Shown: piece after piece, positions 5,164-6,788 of the stretch
Layout of the letters: every line of letters begins with the position of its first letter
How positions within the stretch are numbered: position 1 is the first letter of the stretch
Assembly (NCBI GenBank): GCA_023137075.1
Contig: JAGLQA010000345.1
Location: 1-6,788, forward strand
DNA length: 6,788 nucleotides
DNA from: Candidatus Aminicenantota bacterium
Lineage (GTDB): Bacteria > Acidobacteriota > Aminicenantia > UBA2199
Direction: 5' to 3'
Program-made: the position numbers and the translations under genes
The notes under the pieces: generated by a model
The model's database searches: none
What the model was told of the DNA's origin: nothing
What the model saw: the letters and a program-made list of their open reading frames with translations, nothing else

Positions 5164-6788
5164 ATGAAAGAAGATAGTAAATCTAAAGTCGGAGAAGAAA
5201 GTAACAGTGTAAACAATAAGATTGAGGACGTACCACCGGATTCAAGCAGCGAAATCAAGAACAAAAACGGGGCAATCACAACAAAAATAAAGAGCAGCAA
5301 AGTGCGTATCAGGTCAGCGGGAGAAAAAATAAGACACACGCTCAAAATATACAAACTGAAGAAAAAACTGGCATGGATAAAAAACCATGTATCGGAGATG
5401 GGAGATCGGTCCCAGGCAGTTCAGATCGGTCCGGAAGAAAAGAAACTGCAAATCCTGCTGAAGGAATTGGACATGCTGAAACGGTTTAATATGCTTGGCT
5501 TTGATTCCGACGCCATTAATCTTCTCTTAGGGCTCTATTATATGTTAGAGATAATTAATGAAGAAGGAAAAATGGCACATTTCCTGGCGAATGGCACCGT
5601 CCCAGAAGAAAAAAAAGCCGCTTCCCTTGAATCACTGCTGCATGAATGGTGGGAGAAAGTAGAATTACTGCCCTCTTATAAAGAACGCACCGCTGAAAAA
5701 TACCAGCATTTAGGAACAAGAGTTGTTATCGAAAAATTGTATAGTAAACGGAAGTTTGTCGATCCGCTGAATAATATAATAAACGAAATTAATGAATATA
5801 TAAAAAAAAGAGATATGGATGGAGTAATAAAAGCGGTTAAAAAGGCGGAAATCTTTTGCGAAGATTTAAAAAGAATGGCTGCCAGGCCGGAAAGAAGGGA
5901 GTATTCCAGGCCGATCAGGCTGGATGAACCGGGGAAGGGGAAAAAAAGTAAACCTGGCATGAAAAAATTCATCGAAGAAAAAATAAAGAACCTGAACCGT
6001 ATCGAAAAAATAAGAGGGGAAGCCTCCACCCGTACCTTTTTCAGACTCTTTTTTGAAAGGTATACCCTGGTGGCAATGGTTTTCCCGCAGGAGAACCGGG
6101 AAGAGATAGAACGAATTGTCAGGCTGACCAGGCTCTACGGCGAAAACAATATTCTCGTGCCGGGGATAAAGGAGGTTATCGACAACCGGATCATCCTCCA
6201 GGAAGACGCAGGAGACACCCTGCTGCAAAAAGGTTTTTCCGGAACGGGCAAAGAACAAAAAAAAGGCCTGCTGCAAAAAACCGTGGATATTTTATCCAAA
6301 TTGAGGGGTATTTCGCCCGGTCATACGGATGCCCGTCTCGGGCACGACCGGATGAAATGGGAGATGGATTTTTTCCTGCAGCATTTTGTCGGCAATTTTT
6401 ATCCTGAAGCAGGGAAAACTGACATACTCAGGGAAAAGTTGTATGCCCTGGTTAAGAAAATAAAAAACATAACCTGCTTTGCTCACCGGGATTTCCATTC
6501 CCGCAATATACTCTGCCATAAAGGAGAACTATACGTAGTCGATTTCCAGGACTCTTTAGTGGCTTCGCCCTATTATGACTTAGTCTCCTTTGCTTTCGAT
6601 TCCTATTTAGACCTGAAAACCTTAAGGGAATTTCTATTTAGAGAATTTGAGAAAAGGGGCCATCTCCTGGATTACGAACAGTTGCACCTAACCGCGCTGC
6701 AGCGAAATATCAAAGCTTTAGGGACTTTCGGTTACCAGGTTTTTGTCAGGAAAAATTTGGCCTACAAAAAATACATCAACCGCACCCT
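5164..6788 (+). CDS. APH/AmgK-like sugar kinase with unknown N-terminal region (3' end outside window)
   Basis: A stop-free frame from ATG 5164 to the window edge encodes at least 541 residues; GGAG at 5156-5159 supports this start. Residues from about 270 match the aminoglycoside-phosphotransferase fold, closest by eye to the AmgK branch (anomeric MurNAc/GlcNAc kinases of peptidoglycan recycling). Matching segments are the nucleotide-loop-like GEASTRTFFRL (286-296), TLVAMVFP (302-309), catalytic loop HRDFHSRN (441-448), the metal-binding DFQD (460-463), YYDLVSFAFD (471-480) and NIKALGTFGYQ (516-526). The first ~265 residues are mostly charged and apparently helical: a Ser/Asn/Lys-rich head (1-45), a basic stretch KLKKKLAWIKNH (64-75), then helical segments to about 235, with no signal peptide. 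I do not recognise this part. AmgK proteins are normally about 330-360 residues without such an extension. The substrate is unproven; the kinase fold is secure. The gene diverges from the helicase gene. Confidence 0.88.
   Translation, partial: MKEDSKSKVGEESNSVNNKIEDVPPDSSSEIKNKNGAITTKIKSSKVRIRSAGEKIRHTLKIYKLKKKLAWIKNHVSEMGDRSQAVQIGPEEKKLQILLKELDMLKRFNMLGFDSDAINLLLGLYYMLEIINEEGKMAHFLANGTVPEEKKAASLESLLHEWWEKVELLPSYKERTAEKYQHLGTRVVIEKLYSKRKFVDPLNNIINEINEYIKKRDMDGVIKAVKKAEIFCEDLKRMAARPERREYSRPIRLDEPGKGKKSKPGMKKFIEEKIKNLNRIEKIRGEASTRTFFRLFFERYTLVAMVFPQENREEIERIVRLTRLYGENNILVPGIKEVIDNRIILQEDAGDTLLQKGFSGTGKEQKKGLLQKTVDILSKLRGISPGHTDARLGHDRMKWEMDFFLQHFVGNFYPEAGKTDILREKLYALVKKIKNITCFAHRDFHSRNILCHKGELYVVDFQDSLVASPYYDLVSFAFDSYLDLKTLREFLFREFEKRGHLLDYEQLHLTALQRNIKALGTFGYQVFVRKNLAYKKYINRT

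Noticed and set aside
5145..6519. Minus-strand ORFs of 69-136 residues at the right end
   Set aside because: They are antisense to the stop-free kinase frame, which carries clear APH motifs.

Overview
The window looks like a chromosomal segment of a pyrrolysine-encoding bacterium, probably an anaerobe. The evidence is a pyrrolysyl-tRNA synthetase catalytic protein of the bacterial split type (PylSc), its amber-decoding tRNA-Pyl just upstream, sigma70-like promoters, and bacterial DExH-helicase and APH-kinase families. PylSc resembles the Desulfitobacterium type closely, but I cannot place the genus. Base composition is moderate and the intergenic DNA is AT-rich.

Layout from left to right. 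(1) 1-651: the 3' end of cas1, with all three catalytic residues, running off the left edge. (2) 652-1011: a leader-like stretch with a possible promoter and small inverted repeats, then a very short CRISPR array. The array has two identical 37-nt repeats and a degenerate terminal one, with 32-nt spacers; a 10-nt remnant of a further repeat seems to lie one spacer length upstream. (3) 1012-1368: a gene-free stretch holding an orphan match to the repeat's 3' handle, mobile-element-like scraps and a good extended -10 promoter for pylT. (4) 1369-2314: pylT followed by pylSc, apparently co-transcribed. pylB, pylC, pylD and pylSn are not in the window. (5) 2328-5051, minus strand: a large DExH-box (HrpA/HrpB-like) helicase, convergent with pylSc and apparently expressed from a leaderless promoter. 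(6) 5164 to the right edge, plus strand: an APH/AmgK-like sugar kinase domain carried on a roughly 260-residue N-terminal region I do not recognise. It has no stop in the window.

How the parts fit: pylT and pylSc form the charging pair for pyrrolysine at UAG, and the three gene ends visible here use TGA or TAA, never TAG. The cas1/CRISPR unit is an adaptation remnant or the tail of a larger cas locus to the left. The helicase and kinase genes diverge from a short AT-rich intergenic region with a perfect 10-bp inverted repeat between their promoters. The most unusual signals are the non-canonical tRNA-Pyl (C33 instead of U33, A as discriminator, 7-nt D-loop), a start-to-stop ORF running through the tRNA and overlapping the pylSc start as TGATG, the collapsed CRISPR repeat, and the unknown N-terminal domain on the kinase.
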